64,000 nt of DNA. Origin: Microstegium vimineum (Eukaryota > Streptophyta > Magnoliopsida > Poales > Poaceae). The position numbers were made by a program, and so were the translations under genes. The stretch spans positions 8,273,943-8,337,942 of the forward strand of contig CM039140.1 of NCBI GenBank assembly GCA_022036555.1, given 5' to 3'. Below, piece by piece: positions 10,081-20,831 of the stretch (positions within the stretch are counted from its first letter, which is position 1; every line of letters begins with the position of its first letter). Under the pieces are notes generated by a model. That model saw only the letters and a list, made by a program, of their open reading frames with translations, ran no database searches and had not been told where the DNA came from.

Positions 10081-12054
10081 AGGAAGCGTGTTTTGATTAC
10101 CTTGCTGAGGCTTTGTACGCTTTGCCGAGTTGTTTGTTTGGCCCTTCGTCGATAGGGTACGCGCGAGTGCACCCGCCGAGTGTAGCCCCCGAGCCTGGGT
10201 GAGTGTAGCTCTTGCGCAGGCTTTGTTTCGTCGTGTTGATCTTAGCGTTCCAGTTGCAGATGTTGGATACGCTTTGATTACTTCGCGACGCAATCTGCGG
10301 ATGCATATTCGAGCTGGGTTGGATCGATTTTGGTTTTCGTCCTGACGACCTGCCGCTGCTGCAGGTGGCACTGTTTAGTCATGATGTCGCGCGTCTCGAA
10401 ACTCGTATGCCTCTTGTTTGTTGCCACGTATCGTACTTTCCTGCTGTCGACGCCCCGCTCGCTCGTTGCGATTAGATGCAACGGGGTGGTCGTCGCGTCC
10501 TCCCACGCATCCATTAATGAGCTCTCCGTGTACGGCGATTTTCTGTGGCGGGTAGCCCCCGGGCGTGCGTTGATGTCATTCGGTCAGACCATACAGATCA
10601 GTTTTGTGCTTGAATCGGAGCTAGTGTATAGTCGTGTCTGCCCCCTAAGACAGGGCAACTTCTGCTGTTCCTTAGCCGCGTGGCGTCCGCCGGCGTCGTG
10701 CATGGTACGCCTTCGACGTGTGCGGTGCCTCGGTCGACCCGCCGCGGCAGGGCATGACACCGCTCGCTTTTGACCGTCCTGTGGGTCAAAAATAATGGCG
10801 CTGGGACCCGGCGGCACACGAAGCGGCTCTGAGGTTCACAACGCCACTGCGCGTGCCATCTTCCGTGGGGCCGGGGTTGCATTCGCCATGGCTGAGGTTC
10901 ATTCCGGTATGGATATGGCGAATGTTGCCGGATTTCCGTGCGGAGGGAGCGTCGACCAGTACTCCGACCTCATTGAGCGGCTTTCAGACGCGGCGGAGGC
11001 TGTCGTCGACGTCATACCTGCGGAAGGAATCCTGGCGGCGTGACCCGGGGCGGAGACCTCGTGACCGTCGGTGTTAAGTCAAATGCGTTATGCTGGTTGG
11101 GGAGTTTTATTTTGTCTGTACGAACCTGAATCATCAGTTCCTTGTTCTGCGTTTTTAATCGTTGTTTTAGTTATTATTTTTGTTTCATAGGCCTTCGTTC
11201 GTTGCCTATTGTTTTCGTTGGATCATGCGTCTGGGAGCCATCATCGCGCGGTTCCCTTGTTCCTTCCTCGCACCTCCATGATCTAGGATGTGGAAGTGAG
11301 CAGCCTCGTGTCTTTCCTCGATGGACGAGACCAAGCGCTCGGCGAGCTACAATCGGGTAGTTTAGGTGAGACCCCGGGCCCTCATCCATGGAGGCTCGCA
11401 CCGGAGGAGGTCTATCGACGACCGATCTCTGTTCCCAACAGTCGATATGTATAGTACCCGGGTCCGTTCGCTGGGAACCGAGGGCTCGATGCCACCCCTC
11501 GTGGGGTTTACCACATATTCTGTTATCTGTTGAAGCCTAAACACGTTTGCTGAGTGCGTTCGACATGAAGACGTCTACGTTCCGACCGCTAGGGCCCACT
11601 TAGTAACGTCCCTCACTCTTCAACTTTGGTCGGGGAGGCTATCGAACCCGTAATGTTTTGGGCCAGCCAAGATCTCTCGGCCTAGTTACCTCATTTGTTA
11701 TATGAGTATGACGGGTAAAAAATGGTCTGTCGACCGTTGCCCCGTTGTTGTCCCTGCATTTTGAACAGAGGGGATAAAGAGAATTGAACGTTCTTTAGAT
11801 GGACTCGCTTACCGTTCGTTCTCACCTTGGCCGTGGTGGACTGGTAATGTTCTTGTAATGCTTGCCTATTCCTAGGAAGTTGGTGTTGTTCGTGATTCAT
11901 GGGCCCTTGTGGCAGTCAGTCGTCTGGATCGGCGCGGGAGGCCTACGTGTCATTTGACGGTTCACTGCTGTTGTTCGCGTCTAGAAAATGAAGGGTCGCA
12001 CCTCTGTGGTCCCGAGGGGCGCGTGTGTGGAAGACGGGGGACGGCGGCCCTGTG
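10081..12054. other. E1 3' noncoding region
   Basis: The sequence lies between the cargo gene promoter and the polypurine tract. No domain was recognised in any frame. Two further 'gtagccccc' polypurine-like copies lie here (10182 and 10552). Confidence 0.55.
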
Positions 12055-12065
12055 CTATATATTTT
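12055..12065 (+). promoter_or_regulatory. TATA-like box ahead of the E1 antisense cargo gene
   Basis: The sequence ctatatatttt lies about 135 bp upstream of the first ATG of the F-box-type frame (12199), a usual spacing for a plant core promoter plus leader. A pyrimidine-rich stretch, 'ccttctttagtctcctctcc', follows near 12098. Function is inferred from position. Confidence 0.5.
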
Positions 12066-12198
12066 GGGAGGAGGACTGGAGTAACTCCCCGCTGCCTTCT
12101 TTAGTCTCCTCTCCGGTTGCCAACTAGTACTAAGAGAAGAGAGGCTTCGTCGTCGTCGCCAAGAGGGTCGCGGGAAGCGCATCCACCTCGCCTTCGGG

Positions 12199-12977
12199 AT
12201 GGACGCCGGCCGCGCTCGCCTCGCCATGGCGTTCAGCGCTCTGCTGATGCTGCCGGAGGAGCTTCTCTTCCAGATCCTTCTCCGCGCCATCGACCATGGA
12301 GGTAGCTATCATGACTACATGCGCCTTTGCCAGGTCTGTGGTGTTTTTCGAAGGATCTGCGATGATGGCGCGATGGCTCGGCTTTTGTCTCTTCGGGATA
12401 TGCAGCGCTTTTGCCGGTCTTGCCGCAAGTTTCGGGGGATGATTCTTGAGCAGCGCTTCTTCGAGGTCGGTCATCGGGAAGCCTTGTGTTTCCGTGGCAT
12501 GGAGAGGCTAATGTTATGGGGGGAAGACCCCTCCAGCTGGGCATTTATCGATCAAGCGATCCAGGCCGGGGATGCCGGGGCGATGTACTTCCGGGCCATG
12601 ATACTGTACCTTGCAGATCCGGCGGACCCTAAAGCTCTCGCTCTCCTCAACCGGACCACCAGCAGCGCGCTCCCGGATGGTAGATGGGGCAACCATGGCC
12701 TAGCCATGCTCCGTTCCGACACCCGCGGGGACCTACGCGTCATCACGCGGCGGAGGGGGATTTGGTGCCCGTGGGATGTGCCAACGCTGGATGCCGACGA
12801 CCCCCTGTCTGTGCTTGGGAGTTTTGCAGGAGCTTTGGGCCGGCGAGCGAGGGTCTGGCCGGGATCATCATGTACTGTAGCCCGAAGTGTCGCCTTCGCC
12901 ATGAGTTCGTGCTCTGGGCTAGGGACCTTGCCGTTGTGGTTGCCTATCGCGTCAGCAAGATTAGGGTGTTGTCTTGA
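12199..12977 (+). pseudogene. F-box protein with Cys-rich MYND-like tail, carried antisense in E1
   Basis: The frame from the ATG at 12199 has an F-box at about residues 18-65 (LPEELLFQILLRA, then LCQVCGVFRRICDD). A Sel1-like helical stretch follows at about 90-142 (GHREALCFRGMERL, GDAGAMYFRAMILYL). This resembles the plant F-box group around Arabidopsis At1g67340 and At1g67623, whose members act as SCF ubiquitin-ligase substrate adaptors. The natural C-terminus lies in another frame: residues GCANAGC, then YCSPKCRLRHEFVLWARDL, ending in TGA at 12975-12977. That tail has Cys spacing like a MYND finger. The switch maps to a five-G run at 12755-12759, so the break may be a true 1-bp indel or a sequence error. 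The gene lies antisense to gag-pol, between integrase and the 3' LTR. Host origin is inferred. Confidence 0.7.
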
Positions 12978-13195
12978 GCAACTTGTCCAGGCTCTGGCTC
13001 TTTTGCTTTTGATGGTTGTAATGAACTTGGGTTATGTACACTTGTTCAAATTTTTCTTTTATTTTGCATCTATCTGGTAGCCCCCGGGTGAGGGGTTTCT
13101 TTGTATGTCGTGCATAAAAGAGGAGCTCTTACCCAAGACCTTTGTGGTGCATAAAAAAGAAAAAATTTCAACTTGAATGCTGTAACGAGGGATTT

Positions 13196-14320
13196 TTAGG
13201 GGTAGAAACGACGTAGCTGTTGTATGTTCCAAGTGTTGGTGAAGACCTTGTCGGCGAAGGTTTTGAGTCGGTAGGCCCTTGGCCTTATCACTTCGTGGAC
13301 AATGTAGGGTCCTTCCCAGGGTGATGTGAGCTTACACCGTTCCTTGTTGCTTTGGATTCTTCGGAGTACTAAATCCCCTGGCTGGAAGTCCATTGGTCGG
13401 ACACGTCGATCGTGGTATCGCCGTAGTGCCTGTCGGTACTTGGCCGAGTGTAGGAGGGTGGCGTCCCTGGCCTCGTCGACCTGATCTATGGCGTCTTCCA
13501 GGAAGGTTTCTGCCTTCTTAGGGTTTTAAACCTCCACCCTAGGGGACCCATACTCGAGGTCGGTGGGTAAGACGGCCTCCGAGCCATAGACCAGAAAGAA
13601 TGGCGAAAAGCTGGTGGCTCTGCTTCGTGTCGTTCTGAGACTCCACAGAACAGAAGGGAGCTCCTGGAGCCATTTTTTGCCGTACTTATTCAGCCGATCG
13701 AAAATTCTCGCCTTGATCCCTTGTAGGATGAGCCCGTTGGCGCGTTCCACCTGCCCGTTAGATTCTGGGTGCGCGACGGAGGCCCAATCAACCCGTATGT
13801 GGTGCTCGTCGCACCATTTTAGAACTCTCCTGCCGTGAAGTTTGTTCCGTTATCGGTGATGATGGAATTGGGCACTCCGAAGCGATGGATGATGTTGGTG
13901 AAGAAACTAACGGTTTCCTCGGCCCTAATGTTAGTGATGGTGCGCAACTCGATCCATTTGGTGAACTTGTCTATGGCGACCAGCAGTTGGGTGTAGCCCC
14001 TGGGTGCTTTCTCGAATTTACCAACCATGTCGAGCCCCCAAACTGTGAACGGACACGTAAGGGGGATGGTTTGGAGTGCCTGAGCGGGCATGTGGATCTG
14101 TCTGGCGAAGAATTGGCAACCCTCATAGGCGCGAACCAAAGCTTGGGCGTCGGCCACAGCTGTCGGCCAATAGAAGCCTTGTCAGAAAGCGTTCCCTACA
14201 AGGGTTTTAGCCCCCGCGTGATGTCCGCACGCCCCCTGATGGATGTCCCGTAACAGTTCTTTCCTCTGCTCGGTTGGGATGCAACGTAGTAGAACATCGG
14301 TTGCGCTTTGCTTGTAAAGC
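13196..14320 (-). pseudogene. E1 integrase, broken
   Basis: Read on the minus strand, the N-terminal zinc-binding part is at 14180-14300 (LLRDIHQGACGHHAGAK, ending in a stop). The catalytic core is at 13819-14157 (WGLDMVGKFEKAPRGYTQLL, TKWIELR, TDNGTNFTAGEF). More core follows at 13526-13750 (RANGLILQGIK, PFFLVYGSEAVLP). The C-terminal part is at 13196-13393 (PWEGPYIVHEVIRPRAYRL). The pieces lie in different frames or are separated by stops, so no continuous integrase can be made. Confidence 0.85.
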
Positions 14321-15264
14321 TCACTGTTGATGAGGACGAACGGCTTGGCTCGCCTGGCGAGCCGTTTAGCCTCCACCAGGTCCACGGGGAGATCGCCCTT
14401 GGCCAGGCGATCTATGTATGGTCGCCTCCAGTCCATCTCTTCTGACGTCGACTCCTCCCGCTCTATGTTCATTGCTTTAGCGGTTCCGTCATCACCTGCG
14501 GTCGAGACCTCGGGGGCTCTCGAGGTCGCTGGAGAGCTGGCGCTGGAGGATTCTGCTTCTCCGGTGTTGATAGATGGCTTTGACTGATCACTCGCAAACA
14601 CTCTGGGAGGCGCGGGCTCCCGGCCTGAGGCCGCCCTGGCTAGTGCGTCGGCCTCTTCGTTTTGTCGTCGTGGTACGTGATTGAGCTCGAGGCCATCAAA
14701 CTTGGATTCAAGTTTTCGTACCTCCTGGCAATACACGGCCATACACGAGTCGACTCAGTTGGATTGCTTCATGACCTGGTTGACTACCAGCTGGGAGTCT
14801 CCGCGAGCGTCGAGCCGCCTTATCCCTAGATCGATTGCAATCCGTAGTCCGCTAAGCAAGGCTTCGTACTCCGCCGTTTTATTGGACGCCGAGAACAGTG
14901 GACGTACCATGTATCTCATTGTCACCTCGCGGGGTGACGTCAAGACGATCCCGCCGCCTGTGCCAGTTTTCATGAGGGAGCCATCAAAGTACAAAGTCCA
15001 ATACTCCTGCTCGACAGCCGGAGCAGGGAGGGTTGCATCTGTCCATTCCGCGACGAAGTCAGACAGGACCTGTGACTTGATGGCGCTCCGCGAGGCGTAG
15101 GTAATGTGTTTACCCATCCGCTCCAGTGCCCATTTGGCGATACGATGGGCGGCATCCCTATTCAGGATGACCTCTCCCAAAGGTGCATTTCTTATGACTA
15201 TGATTTCGTGTGACCCAAAGTAATGTAGCAGCTTTCTTTTAGTCATGACCACCGCGTATACCAA
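14182..15264 (-). pseudogene. E1 RNase H domains (second, archaeal-type RNase H), broken
   Basis: At 14755-15264 the frame ends the first RNase H region (KLLHYFGSHEIIV, KWALERMGKHITYASRS). It continues into a second RNase H (EYWTLYFDGSLMKTGTGGGI, KTAEYEALLSGLRIA, ARGDSQLVVNQV) with the expected Asp-Glu-Asp residues. After an in-frame TGA near 14755, the same reading continues at 14182-14742 (HVPRRQNEEADALARAASG). A Ser/Thr-rich linker leads to the integrase zinc region. Two RNase H domains in tandem are known from plant Tat-lineage Gypsy elements. Confidence 0.8.
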
Positions 15265-15404
15265 TTTCTGCAGATGGGAATACCGGGTTTTGAGTCGCTC
15301 AACACTTCGCTAACGAAATAGACAGGTCTCTGTCGGGCGAGACTAAAAGAACACGTGCCCTTCTTCTTCTCTTTCCACGACTAGGACCGTGCTGACCACC
15401 TGCG

Positions 15405-16417
15405 TCATGGCGGAGATGTACAACAGGAGTTTTCCTCTCTGTCGGGCGAGACTAGGACATGCGCATTTGACAACAGCCGCTTGATGTGGTCGAGGGCCGC
15501 CTGGGCCTCGGGTGTCCATGTGAATCGCTCGGATTTCTTCAGAAGCTTGTAAAGAGGCAGGCTTCTTTCGCCGAGGCGCGAGATGAACCGGCTGAGCGTC
15601 GCGAGACAACCTATGACCCTTTGTACCCCTCTCACGTTATGGATCGGCCCCATTTTATCAATGGCGGTGATTTTCTCAGGGTTAGCCTCGATCCCCCTTT
15701 TGGAGACAACGAAGCCTAGGAGCATGCCTTTAGGGACTCCGAAGACACACTTCTCGGGGTTAAGCTTGATGCTATTCTTTTTTAGCTTCGCGAATGTGAG
15801 GGAGAGGTCTGCCACGAGTTCGCTAGCGTGTTTGGACCTGACGACGATGTCATCCACGTAAACTTCAACGGACTTACTCACAAGTTAGTCGAAGCACCGG
15901 ATCATGGTCCACTGAAAAGTCGCCCCAGCATTCCGGAGCCCGAAAGGCATGGTGATGTAACAGGAACGACCCGAACGGGGTGATGAACGATGTGGCGAGC
16001 TGGTCTGGCTCATTCATTTTGATTTGATGGTACCCGGAGTACGCGTCGAGGAAACAGAGGAGTTTGCACCCCGATGTCGCGTCAACTATTTGATCTATAC
16101 GGGGCAGCGGGTATGGGTCCTTTGGACATACCTTGTTGAGACTCGTGTAGTCAACACACATTCTTCATTTCCCGTTCTTCTTTCGTACCAGTACAGGATT
16201 GGCAAGCCACTCGGGGTGGTTTACTTCTTTGATGAAACCTGCGATTAGGAGCTTTTTGATCTCTTCTCCGATCACAACACGTTTTCTTCGTCGAAGCGAT
16301 GCAGCCATTGTTTAACCGGTCTGAACCCCGGCTTGACATGCAGGAAGTGCTCGGCGACATCCTTGGGTATGCCCGGCATATACGAGGGCCTCCATGCGAA
16401 TACATCGATGTTCGCAC
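15405..16417 (-). pseudogene. E1 reverse transcriptase, frameshifted
   Basis: The N-terminal RT is at 15874-16161 (MCVDYTSLNKVCPKDPYPLP, FLDAYSGYHQIKM). A frame change near 15965 follows, where the 'PFGLRNAG' block reads in another frame. An in-frame TAA near 15885 lies just before the YVDD active-site block (VEVYVDDIVVRSKHASELV), which opens 15405-15881. The thumb and connection follow (VFGVPKGMLLGFVVSKRGIE). The enzyme cannot be made whole from this copy. Confidence 0.85.
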
Positions 16418-16610
16418 AGAGGTAGTCGATGAGCTCGCCTTCCTATTTGGGAGAGAGGGAGGAGCTGATGTGGATGGCCCTCTCCTCCCCGTCCCGGGTG
16501 TCGAGAACGACTGCTTTCGTAGCCTCTATGGATTCAAACGAGCCAATCTTTTTGGTGTTCTGGGTGTCTTCCCACGACACGCTAGCCTCGGCTGCCATCT
16601 CAGCTACGAG

Positions 16611-18383
16611 CTACTTTGAGGCCACGAGCACCGACACGTACGTGCAACACTGGACGTCGCGCTCGTATGCGCGTCGGGGCGCCGCGCCTACCATGATGAC
16701 GCCCTTCGGACCTGACATCTTTAGCTTTAAGTAGGTATAGTTTGGGACTGCCATGAACTTCGCGTAGCATGGTCGTCTGAGTATGGCATGGTAAGTCCCC
16801 CTGAACCCGACGACCTCGAACGTCAATATTTCCTTACAGAAAGTGTTCGGCCCGCCGAAAGTGACGGGCAGATCAATCCGGCCAATGGGGTCCGCCTTCT
16901 TACTTGGGATTACTCCGAAAAACGGAGCCTCCGAGGGTCGCAGACGTGACCACGGTATGCTCATCGCATCGAGGGTCTTAGCGTAAAGGATATTGAGTCC
17001 ACTCCCGCCGTCCATCGGGACTTTAGTGAGGTGCTTTGTGCCAACGATGGGGTCAACGACTAACGGATATCGGCCAGGATACGGTACATATTCGGGATGA
17101 TCGTTACGGTTGAAAGTAATAGGAGACTCTGACCACTTGAGGTAGGTGGGAACAGCGGGGATGGTTGCGTACACCTCTCGACGGGCGACTTTCTGCTGAC
17201 GCTTGGAGCTGCACGACGCTGGGCCACTGAAGATTATCAGTGTCTCGTCCGCCAGGACGTTGTCGTTGTCCTTTCCTCCACCGTCTTCTCCCTCGTCCTC
17301 TTTCTTCTTCACCCATCTCTTCTTCTTCACACTGCCACCGGGGAACTTTTTCATGCGGTTGTAGTCCTTGAGGAGATGTTTGACAGGGGTCGCATGGTTC
17401 AGACAGGTCCATTCTAGCATTTTTTCGAAGTGGTCGTTAGCCGGCCTATCCTGTTGCCCCTCGCCTTTCTCTGTTGCCGCGACAAGTGATGGGTCGTACC
17501 GTGGCCGGTTGCGCCCATTCTTGTGAGGGCAAGTCGAGGGTCCTTCGACCTCCACCTCATCACGCTTGCTCCGGCTAGTTGCGCCCTGGAACACAGCACC
17601 GATGGCCTCCTCGCCTGAGGCATGGTTTGTGGCGATATCGAGTAGTTCCTTGGTCGTCTTGGGCTTCTTACGCCCTAATTTATGGACTAGGGACTCGCAA
17701 GTCGTCCCTGACAGGAATGCGGTAACCACGTCACCGTCGGCTATGTCCGGGAGCTCGTTGCACTGTTGAGAGAAGCGACGAATGTATTCACCAAGGGTTT
17801 CACCTCGCTTTTGCTTGCAGATCTTGTGATCCCAGGAGTTTACGGGCCGGATGTACGTTCCATGAAAGTTCCCGACGAAGGACTCCTTTAGGTCCACCTA
17901 GTTTCGGATCTTTCCTTTTGGGAGGTGCTCCAGCCACACTCGCGCTATATCAGAGAGGTAGAGTGGCAAGTGATGAATTATGAAATTCTAATTGTTTGCT
18001 CCGCCCGCCTCGCAGGCGAACCGATAGTCCTCCAGCCAGAGGCCAGGGTTTGTGAGCCCCGTGTACTTATGGATGTAGGTCGGCGGTCAGAACTGCGACG
18101 GGACCCACGTGGCGTGTATGCGCGAGGAGAAACAGCTTGGTCCGGTGGGCTCTGGGCTGGAGTCTCGGTCCTCGTCAGGGTCATGTCGTCTGCCCCTTTG
18201 TGGGTGTCGTTCACGCCGTCTGCTACCGCCGTCGCTGTCACTTTGCCCGCGGTCGTCATCTCCGAAACGCGCACCGCGGCCGGGGCGTCACCTAGCCAGT
18301 TCCTGATCCCTCGCGGGGGTTGGCCTCGGCCTCTGGCGAACAGAGTTCTCCGGCGGCGGCGTATTTTGTACACTGGAGAGAGC
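16611..18383 (-). pseudogene. E1 gag C-terminal part and aspartic protease
   Basis: The 428-codon frame at 16611-17897 holds the retrotransposon gag core (SFVGNFHGTYIRPVNSWDHK, YIRRFSQQCNELPDIADGDV, ATNHASGEEAIGAVFQGA). A retropepsin-like segment follows (VPMDGGSGLNILYAKTLDAM, where the motif is DGGSG). Upstream gag sequence continues at 17978-18373 in another frame. The gag was cut by the E2 insertion, so its N-terminal half lies at 40372-41640. Stops and frame changes near 17900-17980 mark it as dead. Confidence 0.8.
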
Positions 18384-20292
18384 CCGGTTTAGGATAGATA
18401 GCCGTACTATCAAGAGGGGCAAACTTGTTTGCATATCGGTTATCTAGTGTCACCGTGAGCGATCTAACTTTGTGATACATTAGGATCGAGTGGCACGGTG
18501 AGAAACAACTAAAAATGCTTTAAAACATCTTTGTGAAAATGCTAACACACATGAACAAGGTGAAGAACACATTTGTGTTAGCACATGAGAAGCAAAGGAA
18601 GAAGTTGGGAGGAGTCTCGGCTGTTTTTCGAGCTCCGGACGCTAGGGTTTCGGTGTGTCCGGACCATCGCGTGTGCGTCCGTCCGACCACACACCCTAGG
18701 TGGCGCGGCTGAGGAGCAGAGTCCGGACGCAGTATGCTGTTCGGACGCAGGGATCCGGACGCGCATCCGGAGCTCTGGCACTCTCTGGTTCGGCTCTGTG
18801 TTGAGTACGGACACAGAAGCCGGTCCGGACGCTGGAGTCCAGACGCTGTCCGGGCGAGTTGACGCTCTCTAGAACCTCTCTGCTGAGGTCCGGACGCAGG
18901 TGTGCGTTGGTCCGGACCCGCACTGTTGGGTGCGTCTGGAGTACACGTGGCGGTGATCCGTGAGCGCGCCAACGGGAATTTTGAATCGGCAGGCGACCGG
19001 ACGCAGGCGCGATGGTCCGGGCGGCGCGTTGCGCGCGTCCGGAGGCCGCGTCCGGAGCGGCAAACAGAGAGCCATTGGCGTTCGGTGTGAAGGGGTCCGG
19101 ACGCAGATGATGGTCCGGACCCCCTGTGAAAAGTGCGTCCGGACTGGCGCAGGAATGCCCAATGAGTGGGCAAAACGGCTAGTTTTGTTGGTGGGGCTAT
19201 ATATAGCCCTTGGCTGGCCTTTGGGGCTGGTCATGCACCTTGGGCATGTGTTGCCTCTAGTGTGCTTGGTTTGGGAGCCCTCTAACTCACTTGTGCAAGC
19301 TTTAGTGTGATTCTAATTGCGAGTGAGTGATCTCTAGTGCGTTGCTTTGAGAGATAGCTTAGTGTGGCACTAGGTGATCGTGTTGCAAGCCGGTGTGCTT
19401 GTTACTCTTGGAGGTTGCCACCTCCTAGACGGCTTGGTGGCTTGTGGCTCCGTCGAAGCACGCAAGAAGATTGTGCGGTGCTCCAGAGAAGTGCTTGTGA
19501 GGGGTATTGTGCTCGCCCCGCGGGGATCGCGAAGAGCAACTCTAGTTGAGCGTGTGATTGAGCTACCCTCACTTGTGGGTAGATTCTTGCGGCGCCCGAG
19601 TGAGTGGGCTAGGCTTGTGAACGCCTATTAGCCGCCGAATCACCAAGTGTGTGGTCGACACAACGGGGACTAGCTTGGTGGCAACCAAGTGAACCTCGGG
19701 AGAAAAATCACCGTGTCAACCTTGTACATCTTCTCGGTGGTTTGCATTCTCTTATTCACTAGCTTGTATTTACTTTCATATATCTTATGCTAGTGTTTAG
19801 TTGTTGCTCTTGTAACTAGTTTGCTTGTGTAGCTTGTCTAGTTACCTTCTTGCTTGTGTAGCATAGAAGTAGCGTTTGCGTGGCTAATTGGCTTGTGTAG
19901 CCTTGTTAGTCACTCTTGCTTAGTTTGTGTAGCTAAGCAAGGTGAGCTCTCTAGTTGACTTGTGTAGTCTTGCTAGAGAGCATTCCTAGTGAGCTTAGGT
20001 GCTTTGTGCTTTGCTTACTAGTATGTGTAGGAGCTCCCGGTGTGCTTAGAGTACTAGATGCTTAGGTTTGTGTGACCTTGCAACCTAGACTTGTTTAGGT
20101 GAGCTTCCTAGCTTTGCACCTTAGCGAGCCCAATTAGGATCTTTTGCTAGGTGCTAAAGTTATAGATAGAGGGGTGTAGTCTTGGCTAGACCGATAGTTT
20201 TAATTCTGCATTTGTTTCGGTTAGCCGCTGCGCATAAGTTTTAGAAAAGACTATTCACCCCCCCCCCTCTAGTCCGCCATCTCGACCCTACA
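18384..20292 (+). repeat. E2 5' LTR, 5'-truncated
   Basis: It aligns with 38459-40359 at roughly 97-98% by eye. A TATA-like ggctatatatagccc lies at 19195-19208. Upstream of it, 18630-19145 holds about 18-20 copies of TCCGGAC or close variants. The left junction at 18383/18384 is abrupt and has no matching target duplication, so a deletion removed the LTR start. Confidence 0.9.
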
Positions 20293-20294
20293 TG

Positions 20295-20306
20295 TGGTAT
20301 CAAAGC
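20295..20306 (+). other. E2 primer-binding site
   Basis: The sequence tggtatcaaagc begins two bases after the 5' LTR. It differs at one base from the common plant site TGGTATCAGAGC, which pairs with initiator methionine tRNA. Confidence 0.85.
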
Positions 20307-20343
20307 TTGGTCTCTCATTTGTGGTCTTTACTGACCTGAGAGG

Positions 20344-20805
20344 ATGGCGACTTATGGGCTAGATGTTGAGTGTCCACACTTATTTGATGGCACACACTTT
20401 GCACGGTGGAGAAATTGGATGGAAAATAATTATAAGTTTATTTCTCCCCAAATGTGGTGGATCGTGGATGTAGGTCTCTCTTGTGCAATTGAGAGAGAGG
20501 ATGCAACTCAAGCACTAAAGAAGTGCCTACATCTTGATTGCCAAGCTACTAACATTCTCTACCATTCTATGAAAGATAATATCTTTGGTGAGATAATGGA
20601 CATGGAGAGCGCTCATGAGATTTGGACCTATCTCATTGAAAAATATGAGAAGGATTCAAATGATGATGATGATGTGTCCAAGTTGGTGGCACATGAGGAT
20701 GTTGAGCATGACCACAACTCGGTGATTGTGGAAGATTGCTCCACCTCATGGTCAAGTGATGATGATGAAAGATCAACTACAAGCACGCTTGACAAGATTG
20801 ATGAT
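20344..20805 (+). CDS. E2 gag, N-terminal part (continues at 33655)
   Basis: The ATG at 20344 lies 38 bp after the primer-binding site. The 154 codons to the E3 insertion point encode a Copia-type gag N-terminus (PHLFDGTHFARWRNWMENNY, SAHEIWTYLIEKYEK), then an acidic Ser/Asp-rich stretch. The frame is phase 0 at the insertion, and the ATGAT duplication at 20801-20805 is its last coding sequence. Allowing for one copy of the duplication, the frame continues without a stop at 33655. So gag was intact when E3 landed. Confidence 0.8.
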
Positions 20806-20831
20806 GGTCCCACCGGGTGTGCCAGAAGAGG

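Noticed and set aside
18500..19310. TCCGGAC repeats considered as a CRISPR or satellite array, and the open frames across them
   Set aside because: Spacing is irregular, there are no spacers, and the region is an LTR duplicated at 38600-39380. The frames are shadows.
20806..20831. Treating the extra primer-site copy as part of the LTR
   Set aside because: The 9-bp terminal inverted repeat TGTTGACAC/GTGTCAACA fixes the LTR edges at 20832 and 33649, and the sequence begins with a TGG-type primer site. The alternative is stated as a refutation test.
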